Source: CBDBFH01 sp965204775 (GTDB lineage: Bacteria > Pseudomonadota > Alphaproteobacteria > JAPOUT01 > G958296285). From it: 64,000 nucleotides of DNA. The stretch spans positions 53,391 through 117,390 of the forward strand of contig CBDBFH010000011.1 of NCBI GenBank assembly GCA_965204775.1, written 5' to 3'. Below are positions 1-7,748 of the stretch, piece after piece. Within the stretch, counting starts at the first letter, position 1, and each line of letters begins with the position of its first letter. A program made the position numbers and the translations under genes. The notes beneath the pieces are model-generated. The model did not search any database. It was given only the letters and a program-made list of their open reading frames with translations, and was not told where the DNA came from.

Positions 1-185
1 AAACTTTCATGCGCCATCACATGACACCAATGGCAGGCGGCATAGCCGCTGGAGAGCAGGACCGGACAGCCGCGCTGGCGCGCCTCGGCGAAGGCGGCGG
101 GCGCAAAGGGCTGCCAATGGACGGGATTGTCCTTATGCTGAAGAAGATAGGGGCTGGTTTCGCCCGCCAGCCGATTGCCTGTCAT
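1..185 (-). CDS. DUF255 thioredoxin-fold protein (YyaL/SPATA20 family), N-terminal fragment
   Basis: Only the first 61 codons lie in the window; the gene runs off the left edge. Read on the minus strand from the ATG at 185, it begins MTGNRLAGETSPYLLQHKDN and continues to a CHWCH motif near residues 54-58. NRLAGETSPYLLQH and CHWCHVM are hallmarks of the DUF255 thioredoxin-like domain at the N-terminus of YyaL/SPATA20 proteins, which usually run to 600-700 residues and also carry an (alpha/alpha)6-barrel domain. The exact biochemical role of the family is not established. It is divergently oriented to mnmE with 28 bp between the start codons. Family assignment is firm; function is not. Confidence 0.85.
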   Translation of the reverse strand, partial: MTGNRLAGETSPYLLQHKDNPVHWQPFAPAAFAEARQRGCPVLLSSGYAACHWCHVMAHES

Positions 186-213
186 GCCCGCTAGGTCCCA
201 AGGAATGTAAAGG

Positions 214-1644
214 ATGATGATGGACGCGCCCGGCCAGACCCGCAAATTACGCATGACCGGTCAAGCGGAAAAAGGCGAGGCGGTGGGCCTCCGTCCGGAG
301 TCGGACCGCCACCCGGAGGCAGGCGCGGCAACGATCTATGCCCCGGCGACTGCGCCGGGCCGGGCGGGGATCGCGGTGATTCGCCTCTCCGGCCCGCGCG
401 CCGGCGCGGCGCTGGGGCAGTTGCTGGCCGGGCCGCTGCCGCCGGTGCGCCGCGCCCAGGCGCGGCGGCTTTATGCCCCCGGCGGCGAGCTTCTGGACGC
501 GGCGCTGGTCTTGCGCTTCGCCGGACCGGAAAGTTTTACCGGCGAGGATATGGCCGAACTCCACCTTCATGGCGGCCCGGCGGTGATCGCCGGTCTGCTG
601 GACGCGCTGGCGGCGCTGCCGGGTCTGCGTCTGGCGCGGGCCGGGGAGTTCTCGCGCCGGGCCTTTTTGAACGGCAAACTGGACCTCCTCCAGGCCGAGG
701 GGCTGGCCGATCTGGTCGCCGCGCAAACCGCCGCCCAGCGCCGTCAGGCCCTGCGGCAGATGCGCGGCGTCTTCGGCGAGAAATGTGAAACCTGGCGCAG
801 CCGCCTCCTGAGCGACCTCGCCCGGCACGAGGCCGGACTGGAATTCCCCGAAGAAGGCGAAGGTATGACCGCTTCCGGTCAGACCGGTCATACCGGAAAT
901 GGCTCAGTCAGGGAGGTTTTCGACGAGATAACCGCCCATCTCGACGACCGCGCCTGGGGCGAAAGGCTGCGCGAAGGGATCCGGGTTGCGATCACCGGCG
1001 CACCCAATGTCGGCAAATCCAGTCTGCTCAATGCCCTTCTGGAGCGCGAGGCGGCGATTGTCTCCGAACAGGCCGGGACGACGCGGGACATTCTTGACGC
1101 GGCGCTTGACCTCGACGGCTATCCGGTCGTCTTGAGCGATATGGCGGGTCTGCGCGACGCCCGGCCCGGCTCGATTGAGGCTGAAGGCGTCCGCCGGGCC
1201 TGCGCCGCGAGCCGGAGCGCCGATCTGCGCCTGATCGTCTACGCCTCTGATGCGCCCGCCCGCCTGCGCCCGGCGCGGGCGGGCGACCTTCTGGTCTGCA
1301 ACAAGATTGATCTCGCCCCGCCCCCGCCGGAGCCGGGCGTTCTGGCGGTTTCGGCCCGGACCGGGGCCGGGCTGGGCGCGCTCAAAAAAGCCCTGATCGA
1401 AGCGATTCAGGCCCGGCAGGCCGAAGAAGACCCTCTGATCACCCGCGCCCGCCACCGCGAGGCGCTGGCCGAGACCGCCGGGGCGCTGCGCCGCGTTCTC
1501 GAAGGACAACCGCGCGCCCGTCTGCCCGAACTGATCGCCGAAGATCTGCGCCTCGCTTTGCGTGCGCTGGGCCGAATCACCGGCCAGGTCGATGTAGAGG
1601 ATATGCTGGAGCGCCTCTTCGCCCAGTTTTGCATCGGCAAATAG
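214..1644 (+). CDS. mnmE: tRNA uridine-5-carboxymethylaminomethyl(34) synthesis GTPase MnmE
   Basis: With MnmG, this GTPase installs the carboxymethylaminomethyl group on U34 of tRNAs that read split codon boxes. Visible parts are a formyl-THF-binding N-terminal domain (TIYAPATAPGRAGIAVIRLSGP region, about residues 40-60), a central helical domain, and a G domain. The G domain has G1 GAPNVGKSS (about 263), G2 GTTRD (about 288), G3 DMAGL (about 309, usually DTAGL) and NKID (about 363). The protein ends in the diagnostic CIGK. The chosen start gives about 38 residues ahead of the usual N-terminus; ATGs at 217, 220 and 253 are alternatives, with AAGGA or AAAGGA upstream of the first cluster. A short GGTCNNACC repeat (862-896) lies in the linker before the G domain. 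It leads the mnmE-mnmG-rsmG-parAB run. Confidence 0.97.
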   Translation: MMMDAPGQTRKLRMTGQAEKGEAVGLRPESDRHPEAGAATIYAPATAPGRAGIAVIRLSGPRAGAALGQLLAGPLPPVRRAQARRLYAPGGELLDAALVLRFAGPESFTGEDMAELHLHGGPAVIAGLLDALAALPGLRLARAGEFSRRAFLNGKLDLLQAEGLADLVAAQTAAQRRQALRQMRGVFGEKCETWRSRLLSDLARHEAGLEFPEEGEGMTASGQTGHTGNGSVREVFDEITAHLDDRAWGERLREGIRVAITGAPNVGKSSLLNALLEREAAIVSEQAGTTRDILDAALDLDGYPVVLSDMAGLRDARPGSIEAEGVRRACAASRSADLRLIVYASDAPARLRPARAGDLLVCNKIDLAPPPPEPGVLAVSARTGAGLGALKKALIEAIQARQAEEDPLITRARHREALAETAGALRRVLEGQPRARLPELIAEDLRLALRALGRITGQVDVEDMLERLFAQFCIGK

Positions 1645-1682
1645 GTGGGGCAAATAAATGGGCCAAATGAGCGGGAGAAAAA

Positions 1683-1698
1683 TGTTTCATGTGAAACA
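1683..1698. promoter_or_regulatory. parS-like ParB binding site 1
   Basis: TGTTTCATGTGAAACA is a near-perfect palindrome, one base from the bacterial parS consensus TGTTTCACGTGAAACA. It lies between mnmE and mnmG and is the exact reverse complement of the second site at 3654-3669. ParB spreads from such sites to load SMC and engage ParA. Location next to parA/parB supports function. Confidence 0.85.
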
Positions 1699-1745
1699 CG
1701 CTTTATGCGGCGCACATTTTATGGAGAACATATGCGAGGCTGGCG

Positions 1746-3623
1746 GTGGGTGAGGACGCATTTGACGTAATCGTGGTCGGCGGCGGTCATGCCGGCTGCG
1801 AGGCCGCCGCGGCCAGCGCCCGGCTGGGGGCGCGCACCCTGCTTTTGACTCACAGACGCGCAACGATCGGAGCCTTGTCGTGCAATCCGGCGGTCGGCGG
1901 GGTCGGCAAGGGCCATCTGGTGCGCGAGGTCGATGCGCTGGACGGCCTGATCGGGCGGGTGGCCGACCGGGCCGGATTGCATTTCCGCCTTCTGAATCGC
2001 AGCCGCGGCCCGGCGGTGCGCGGGCCGCGGGTGCAGACCGACCGGCGGCGCTATGCCCGCGCCATGCGGCTGGCGCTGGCGCAGCAGGCGAATCTTGACG
2101 TATGGGAAGGCGCCGCCGAAAAATTGTTGATTGAAAAAGGGCGCTGCGCCGGAGTCGCCGACGAAAAGGGGCGGGTCTTTCGCAGCCGGGCGGTCGTCTT
2201 GACTACGGGGACGTTTTTGCGCGGGCGCATCCATATCGGGGCGCGCAACTTCCCGGCGGGGCGAATCGGCGAGGGGCCGGCGCTGGGCCTGTCCGGGCAG
2301 CTTTATGAACTGGGGCTGAAACTGGGCCGCCTCAAGACCGGGACGCCGCCCCGGCTGGACGGGCGGACGATAGACTGGGCGGCCCTCGCCCCCCAGCCCG
2401 GCGATGCGCAGCCGGTTGCGCTCTCCTTCATGACCCGGAGCATTCCGGCGCGCCAGATGGTCTGCCGCCTGACCCGGACCACGCCGCAAACCCATGCCGT
2501 GATCGAAGAAAATCTGCGCGCCTCGCCGATCTATTCCGGGCAGATCGAAAGCACCGGCCCGCGCTACTGCCCCTCGATTGAGGACAAAATCGCCCGCTTT
2601 GCCGGGCGGACCCATCACCAGATTTTCCTGGAGCCGGAGGGCCGCGACGATCCGGCGATCTATCCCAACGGGATTTCGACCGCGCTGCCCGAAGCGGTTC
2701 AAAAAAAGTTTCTGGCCACCATTCCCGGTCTGGAAAGGGCGCGGATTGTGCAATTCGGCTATGCGATTGAGTATGACTATATTGATCCGCGCGAACTGAC
2801 CGCAGGCCTTGAGGTCCGGAAACTGCCCGGCCTTTATCTTGCCGGTCAGATCAACGGCACGACCGGCTATGAAGAGGCGGCGGCGCTGGGGCTGGCGGCG
2901 GGCCTTGATGCGGCGCAGGCCGCCGGTGGCGCGCCGCCCGGGCGGCGCGCCGCCTTTCTGTGCGACCGCTCCCGCTCCTATATCGGCGTTTTGATCGAAG
3001 ACCTGATCACCCGCGGGGTCAGCGAACCCTATCGCATGTTGACGGCGCGAGCCGAATACCGCCTGAGCCTGCGCGCCGACAATGCCGATCAGCGTCTCAC
3101 CCCCGCCGGAATCGGTTTGGGCTGCGTCGGCCCGGCCCGCGCCCGGCGCTGGCGCAAATTTGCCGCCGAACTGGACGAGGCGCGCAACTTGGCGCAAGAC
3201 TTGCGCCTCTCCCCAAAACAGGCCCGCGCCCGGGGCCTGAAAGTCAATCAGGACGGAAGACGGCGCAACCTGTCCGAACTTCTCGCCCTGCCGGGGATGG
3301 GCTGGCGCAAGGCGCAAGCGCTCTGGCCGCAATTGGCGCGCCTGTCGGCGCGCGCCGCCGAACAGATCGTCATCGACTCGCTCTATGCCGGGTATCTCTC
3401 CCGCCAGGAGGCCGACATTCGCGCCTTGCGGCGCGATCAGGCGCTCAAACTGCCCGCCGGACTGGATTACGCGGCGCTGGACGGCCTTTCGGCGGAAGCG
3501 CGGCAGAAATTGGCCGCGCGCCGTCCGGCCAATCTGGCCCAGGCCGCCCGGATCGAGGGCGTCACCCCCGCCGCGCTGGCCGCCCTGCTCGTCCATGCCC
3601 GCCGCCTCCGCTCCCCGGCTTGA
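1746..3623 (+). CDS. mnmG: tRNA uridine-5-carboxymethylaminomethyl(34) synthesis enzyme MnmG (GidA)
   Basis: FAD-dependent partner of MnmE in wobble-uridine modification. The FAD-binding VVGGGHAGCEA sits at residues 10-20, followed by the conserved CNPAVGGVGKGHLVREVDAL block (about 46-65) and KTGTPPRLDG (about 200). The helical C-terminal domain that contacts MnmE and tRNA is complete. Its 625 residues match the family. The start is GTG at 1746 with GAGG six bases upstream; the nearby ATG at 1732 is out of frame. Its 3' end overlaps rsmG by 29 bp, implying translational coupling. Confidence 0.97.
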   Translation: MGEDAFDVIVVGGGHAGCEAAAASARLGARTLLLTHRRATIGALSCNPAVGGVGKGHLVREVDALDGLIGRVADRAGLHFRLLNRSRGPAVRGPRVQTDRRRYARAMRLALAQQANLDVWEGAAEKLLIEKGRCAGVADEKGRVFRSRAVVLTTGTFLRGRIHIGARNFPAGRIGEGPALGLSGQLYELGLKLGRLKTGTPPRLDGRTIDWAALAPQPGDAQPVALSFMTRSIPARQMVCRLTRTTPQTHAVIEENLRASPIYSGQIESTGPRYCPSIEDKIARFAGRTHHQIFLEPEGRDDPAIYPNGISTALPEAVQKKFLATIPGLERARIVQFGYAIEYDYIDPRELTAGLEVRKLPGLYLAGQINGTTGYEEAAALGLAAGLDAAQAAGGAPPGRRAAFLCDRSRSYIGVLIEDLITRGVSEPYRMLTARAEYRLSLRADNADQRLTPAGIGLGCVGPARARRWRKFAAELDEARNLAQDLRLSPKQARARGLKVNQDGRRRNLSELLALPGMGWRKAQALWPQLARLSARAAEQIVIDSLYAGYLSRQEADIRALRRDQALKLPAGLDYAALDGLSAEARQKLAARRPANLAQAARIEGVTPAALAALLVHARRLRSPA

Positions 3624-4248
3624 CCCGGCCCCGCCCTGGCCGGACTGGCTGGATGTTTCACATGAAACACTGGCCCGGCTGGAAGCCTATGAGGACTTCG
3701 TGCAAATCTGGGGGGCGCGCCTCAATCTGCTCTCCCGGCGCGACCTGATTCAGATTCGCACCCGGCATATTCTCGATTCCGCCCAGCTTCCCGCCCTCGC
3801 CCCGCAGGCGCGCAACTGGCTTGATCTGGGAAGCGGCGCAGGCTTTCCCGGTCTGGTCGTCGCCATCCTCCTCCGCCACCGGCCCGGCGCGCAGGTCCGC
3901 CTGATTGAGCGCAACCGCCGCAAAGCCGCCTTTTTGCGCGAGGCGATCCGCATGACCGCCGCCGCCGCGCAAGTCGAATGCGCGCCCGCCGAGCAGGCCG
4001 CCCCCGCCCCGCCCCCCGACGTCATCACCGCCCGCGCGCTCGCGCCCCTGCCGCGCCTGCTCGCTTTGGCCCGGCCCTTTTTCGGCCCCCCGACCATCGC
4101 CCTTTTCCACAAAGGCCGGGGCCTGTCACGGGAATTGACGCAGGCGCAAAGAGATTGGAGAATCAGGAGTGAGCGAATCAAAAGCCGCACCGATCCGAAA
4201 GCGGTCATCTTGAAGGTGAGGGGTCTGGAGCCTCGTGTCAGCGCCTGA
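3595..4248 (+). CDS. rsmG: 16S rRNA (guanine(527)-N7)-methyltransferase RsmG (GidB)
   Basis: SAM-dependent methyltransferase that modifies G527 of 16S rRNA; loss in other bacteria gives low-level streptomycin resistance. The SAM-binding LDLGSGAGFPGL lies at about residues 76-87, with VRLIERNRRKAAFLRE just after it. The C-terminal VILKVRGLEP is shorter than in many members. The start is ATG 3595 inside the end of mnmG. The second parS site is embedded in codons for DVSHET near the N-terminus; relatives commonly read VSRET here, so parS and protein sequence are constrained together. It overlaps parA by 14 bp. Confidence 0.95.
   Translation: MPAASAPRLDPAPPWPDWLDVSHETLARLEAYEDFVQIWGARLNLLSRRDLIQIRTRHILDSAQLPALAPQARNWLDLGSGAGFPGLVVAILLRHRPGAQVRLIERNRRKAAFLREAIRMTAAAAQVECAPAEQAAPAPPPDVITARALAPLPRLLALARPFFGPPTIALFHKGRGLSRELTQAQRDWRIRSERIKSRTDPKAVILKVRGLEPRVSA
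3654..3669. promoter_or_regulatory. parS-like ParB binding site 2 (inside rsmG)
   Basis: TGTTTCACATGAAACA is the reverse complement of the site at 1683-1698 and differs from consensus parS at one base. It is located within the first 25 codons of rsmG, about 0.6 kb upstream of parA. Confidence 0.87.
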
Positions 4249-5191
4249 AGAATCCCTTGACCAGGACGCGCCGTCCGCCCCCCCGGTCGGACCGGTCGCA
4301 CCGGTCGCACCGGTCGCACCGGAGCGGAGAACATGGATGGCCGTCGTCAATCAGAAGGGCGGAGTCGGCAAGACCACGACCGCGGTCAATCTGGCCGCCG
4401 GTCTGGCGGCGGCGGGCCGGAAAGTCCTCCTGATCGATCTTGATCCGCAAGGCAACGCCAGCACCGGACTGGGCTTCGAGGCCGGTCAGCGCCGCCCCTC
4501 TTCCGGCGATTTCCTGCAGGGCGCGGCCCCGCAGGAGGTCGTCCGTCCCTCGGTCATACCGGGTCTGACCGTCATCCCGGCCTGCGACGACCTCCTCGCC
4601 GTCGAGCGTGATCTGGCCGCTCTCCCCGCCCCGGCCCATGCCTTGCGCGCCGCGCTGGCGCGCTTGCCGGACGGCCCGGATGGACCGGAGTGGATTTTCG
4701 CCGATTGTCCGCCCGGCCTCTCCCTTCTGACGATCAATGCCCTTGCCGCCCTGCCCTGGCTCCTGATCCCCCTTCAATGCGAATTCTTCGCCCTGGAAGG
4801 GTTAAGCCAGATTCTGCGCACGGTCGAACAGACCCGCGCCTCCCTCAATCCGGCGCTGGCCGTCCATGGCGTTTTGATGACCATGTTCGACCGGCGCAAT
4901 CGCCTGTCTGCGCAAGTCGCCGAAGATGTCCGCGCCCATCTGGGGGCGCAGGTCTACCGGACCATGATCCCGCGCAATGTCCGCCTGTCCGAGGCCCCCT
5001 CGCATGGCAAGCCGGCCCTGCTCTATGATCGCGACTGCGCCGGCAGCCGCGCCTATCTGGAACTGGCCGGAGAAATCCTCGACCGGCACAGCCGCATCAA
5101 GACTCGCGGCCCGGCGGCTTGCGCCGAAACCGCGCGCGCGGCGGTCACGCATGGCGTTGCCGCGCGTGGCGTCGGGGAACATCTCCCATGA
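4235..5191 (+). CDS. parA: Chromosome-partitioning ATPase ParA (Soj family)
   Basis: Deviant Walker-A ATPase that binds DNA non-specifically and drives segregation of ParB-parS complexes. AVVNQKGGVGKTTTAVNLAA carries the P-loop at about residues 36-55, followed by LLIDLDPQGNAS and DCPPGLSLLT (Walker B). The frame can start at GTG 4235, overlapping rsmG, or at ATG 4337, which has GGAG and GGAGA upstream and begins directly before the ATPase core. The longer form adds a Pro/Val/Ala-rich tail built on a 9-bp tandem repeat. The gene lies 18 bp upstream of parB. Confidence 0.95.
   Translation: MSAPEESLDQDAPSAPPVGPVAPVAPVAPERRTWMAVVNQKGGVGKTTTAVNLAAGLAAAGRKVLLIDLDPQGNASTGLGFEAGQRRPSSGDFLQGAAPQEVVRPSVIPGLTVIPACDDLLAVERDLAALPAPAHALRAALARLPDGPDGPEWIFADCPPGLSLLTINALAALPWLLIPLQCEFFALEGLSQILRTVEQTRASLNPALAVHGVLMTMFDRRNRLSAQVAEDVRAHLGAQVYRTMIPRNVRLSEAPSHGKPALLYDRDCAGSRAYLELAGEILDRHSRIKTRGPAACAETARAAVTHGVAARGVGEHLP
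4285..4320. repeat. 9-bp tandem array in the 5' part of parA
   Basis: Four units of GGTCGNACC follow each other without gaps (GGTCGGACC once, GGTCGCACC three times). In the parA frame they encode G-P-V-A-P-V-A-P-V-A-P. Related GGTCNNACC words occur in mnmE at 862-896. The array lies in a stretch that may or may not be translated, depending on the parA start. Confidence 0.9.
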
Positions 5192-5209
5192 ATCTCACAT
5201 GAATCGCTC

Positions 5210-6145
5210 ATGAGCCGGAATCCTGTTGCCAATTCTGCGCGCCGGGCTTTGGGCCGGGGTCTGTCCGATCTTCTGGGCGATCTGGCCCGCCCCGCCGCCG
5301 CGCCGGGCGTTGCGCCGCCGCCCGCCGCCGGTCTGCGCCAGACGTTGCGTGAAGTGCCGCTGGCCTTTTTGCGCCCCGGCCCGTTTCAGCCGCGGCGGCA
5401 TTTCGGCGAAGAGGAGATCGCCCAACTCGCCCGCTCGCTGGCCGCGCAAGGTCTGGTTCAGCCGATTCTGGTGCGCCCGCGCGCGGCGAATCTCTATGAA
5501 ATTGTCGCCGGGGAGCGCCGCTTCCGCGCCGCGCAAAAGGCGGGGCTGCATAAGGTGCCGGTCGTCATCCGCGAGGTTTCGGATCAAGAGGCGCTCGAAA
5601 TCGCGCTGGTCGAAAATCTGCAGCGCGCCGCCCTTACCCCGGTCGAAGAAGCCCGCGCCCTCGACCGCCTGCGCCGCGACTTCGGCCATAGTCAGGAAGA
5701 AATCGCCCGCGCGCTGGGCCGAAGCCGCGCCTATGTCGCCAATATGGTGCGCCTGCTCGCCCTGCCCGCCCCGCTCTTGCGGATGATCGAGGAGGGGCGA
5801 TTGTCTGCCGGCCATGCCCGCGCGCTTTTGGCCGCGCCGGACCCGGAGGCGCTGGCCCGCGCCGTGCTGGCGCGCGGCCTCAATGTTCGCCAGACCGAGA
5901 GGCTCGCGCAAAGCGCGGCGGGGGGGAAAAGCGCCGGGGCCAAAAACCGGGCGGGGGCGCCCGATCTGGCCGCGCGCGACTTTGCGCAGCGCCTTTCCGG
6001 GCAACTGGGCCTGCCTGTGCGTCTGGTTGCGCGCCGGGGCGGAGGGGAGTTGCGCATCGCTTGGCGCGGTCTGGATCAGCTGGAAGATCTGGCCCGGCGG
6101 CTTTCCCGCCCCCCCGCCCCGCCGGGCGCACCCGGCGGGCGGTGA
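5210..6145 (+). CDS. parB: Chromosome-partitioning protein ParB (Spo0J)
   Basis: parS-binding CTP-dependent clamp that works with ParA and recruits SMC. The N-terminus has LGRGLSDLLGD, a typical ParA-interacting start. The ParB/Srx CTPase domain contains FQPRRHF and GERRFRAAQKAG (about 101-112). A helix-turn-helix follows at about 163-188 (SQEEIARALGRSRAYVANM), then a Gly/Ala-rich linker and a C-terminal dimerization segment. At 311 residues it is normal size. It converges tail-to-tail on holA with a 70-bp overlap. Confidence 0.96.
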   Translation: MSRNPVANSARRALGRGLSDLLGDLARPAAAPGVAPPPAAGLRQTLREVPLAFLRPGPFQPRRHFGEEEIAQLARSLAAQGLVQPILVRPRAANLYEIVAGERRFRAAQKAGLHKVPVVIREVSDQEALEIALVENLQRAALTPVEEARALDRLRRDFGHSQEEIARALGRSRAYVANMVRLLALPAPLLRMIEEGRLSAGHARALLAAPDPEALARAVLARGLNVRQTERLAQSAAGGKSAGAKNRAGAPDLAARDFAQRLSGQLGLPVRLVARRGGGELRIAWRGLDQLEDLARRLSRPPAPPGAPGGR

Positions 6146-7191
6146 GTGCGCCGCCGGGCGTAAATCGCCAGCGCAAACAGAGCCTGATGGGCCAGCGTCT
6201 GTCCGGGCGCGCCGGTTCGGCGCTGGGCCGCCGCCGTCTGCCAGAGCGCCCGGCAGGCCGCCGCCGCGCGCGCCTGCGGCCAGACCCGGCATTGGCGGAC
6301 AAAGGGCGGGACGCGGGAAAAGTGAAGCGGCGGCCTGAATCCGGCGGCGATCTCCTCGGCTGAGCGGCCTTGCGCCTGCTCGCCGGCGGCGAAATAGAGG
6401 CGCTGAAAATGACGTTGCGCGGCGGCGATCAGCGCCGCCGGACTGACCCCGCCGCCCTCCAGCCGGGCGAGCGCGCGGCCCAGCCCGGCCATCTCGCCGC
6501 CGGCGCAGGCATAGACCGCATCCTCAATCCCGCTCATGCCGCCGTCGCCGGTCGCGGCCTCGACCATCTGCAGACTGATCGTCTTTTGCCCTTCATGCGG
6601 CCCGAAGCCGCCGCAATAAAGAATCAGCTTTTCAATCTCGCTTTCCGAAACCCCGCGATCCGCCCCCAGCCGACCGACCAAAAACTCCAGCGCGCCGGGA
6701 TCGATGGTCAAACCGCGCGCGCGCAGGCGGCTGCGCGCCAATTGCGCCAGCTGCGCCGGGCTGTCGGCATAGCAGGCCAGCGCCGCGCAAGCTTTTTCCC
6801 GCTCGGCCAGTTGCCGCAATTTCGAGCGCGGCGCAAGCGGCCCCGCCTCCAGGATCACCACCCCGTCCTCCTGAGAGTTTTGAGGCGTTCGCAAAAGCTC
6901 TTCCAGCGCCCGGGCCGCCTTCTCCTCGGCCCCGCTTACCCGAATCGCCGCCCGCCCGCCGCCCAGAACCGGACTGGCCGCCTCTTGCGCGAGAAGATGA
7001 GGATTCTCCGCCAGCGCCTCCGGGGAAAGCCGCCGGTGGCGAAAATCATTGTCCTCTCCGGCGATCCGGCTGGCCAGCGCCCGGCCCCGCAGGCGGACCA
7101 GACCTGCATCGGGGCCATAGATCAAGGCGGCGCGCAACCCCGGCGGCGGGTCGCGGAGGAAGGCTTCGATCTCGCGCGGGCGCAGCTTCAT
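6076..7191 (-). CDS. holA: DNA polymerase III delta subunit
   Basis: Clamp-loader subunit that opens the beta sliding clamp. It matches the alphaproteobacterial HolA layout: an N-terminal MKLRPREIEAFL, a non-Walker AAA+ fold with IYGPDAGLVRLRG (about 24-36), GRAAIRVSG, a central ALEFLVGRLGADRG motif, and a helical C-terminal domain. The ATG overlaps the lptE stop by 4 bp. The last 70 bp are shared with the 3' end of parB on the other strand, so the Arg/Gly/Ser-rich C-terminal tail may be unconserved. Confidence 0.93.
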   Translation of the reverse strand: MKLRPREIEAFLRDPPPGLRAALIYGPDAGLVRLRGRALASRIAGEDNDFRHRRLSPEALAENPHLLAQEAASPVLGGGRAAIRVSGAEEKAARALEELLRTPQNSQEDGVVILEAGPLAPRSKLRQLAEREKACAALACYADSPAQLAQLARSRLRARGLTIDPGALEFLVGRLGADRGVSESEIEKLILYCGGFGPHEGQKTISLQMVEAATGDGGMSGIEDAVYACAGGEMAGLGRALARLEGGGVSPAALIAAAQRHFQRLYFAAGEQAQGRSAEEIAAGFRPPLHFSRVPPFVRQCRVWPQARAAAACRALWQTAAAQRRTGAPGQTLAHQALFALAIYARRRTHRPPGAPGGAGGRESRRARSSS

Positions 7192-7748
7192 GGCCGGTCG
7201 CCGGTCTGCGCCTGCGCCGCCTGCCGGTGGAGAAAGCCCGCCACCCGCGCGCCGATATCCTCGGCCAGAATGCGCATCGCCCGCGCCCGCGCATTCTGGC
7301 GCGCCGTCACATTGGCGAATTCGGAGGCGATCCGGTCATAAGAGGCCGCCGCCCGGCTGCGCCCGGTCCAGTCCTGGCGCACCGCCGCCGCCCCGTCCGC
7401 CCCGCCCGGCGTCTCCAGATGATAGCGCGCCGAGAGAATGAAACTGCGCCGGGTGACTTTGGCGTCGCGGCGGATCAGCACGTCGCGCTCGTCCAGAGTG
7501 AGCGCGATCACCAGCCGGGCGCTCTTCGCGCCGCCCGCCCCGAAGCGGCGCACCAGTTGCTGCTTGAGAATATCGCCCGCCCCGGTCGCCGGGGTTGCGA
7601 TTTCAATCCCGCGCAGCTGCGCGCGGATGTCGGGCCGGTCGTCCAGCGGCAGGTAAAGCGGGCGGAACCCGCAGCCGCCCGCCAAAAGCACAATGCCCGC
7701 CGCGCCGGCCCGGAGCCGGTTCGCCCGCAATGTTTTAAACCACGACAT
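7188..7748 (-). CDS. lptE: LPS-assembly lipoprotein LptE
   Basis: Outer-membrane lipoprotein plug of the LptD translocon for lipopolysaccharide. The start MSWFKTLRANRL is followed by a hydrophobic stretch and a lipobox-like LLAGGC (Cys about residue 26), then GFRPLYLP, the usual start of mature alphaproteobacterial LptE. The 186-residue size and position between leuS and holA are standard. The ATG at 7748 overlaps the leuS stop by 14 bp. Confidence 0.92.
   Translation of the reverse strand: MSWFKTLRANRLRAGAAGIVLLAGGCGFRPLYLPLDDRPDIRAQLRGIEIATPATGAGDILKQQLVRRFGAGGAKSARLVIALTLDERDVLIRRDAKVTRRSFILSARYHLETPGGADGAAAVRQDWTGRSRAAASYDRIASEFANVTARQNARARAMRILAEDIGARVAGFLHRQAAQAQTGDRP

Noticed and set aside
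9..194. Plus-strand 61-codon frame at the left edge
   Set aside because: It is the shadow of the minus-strand DUF255 gene, whose reading gives clear family motifs (SPYLLQH, CHWCH).
4100..4115. TTTTCCACA as a DnaA box / origin
   Set aside because: A single imperfect match inside rsmG, with no cluster or AT-rich unwinding region; parS sites alone do not place the origin here.
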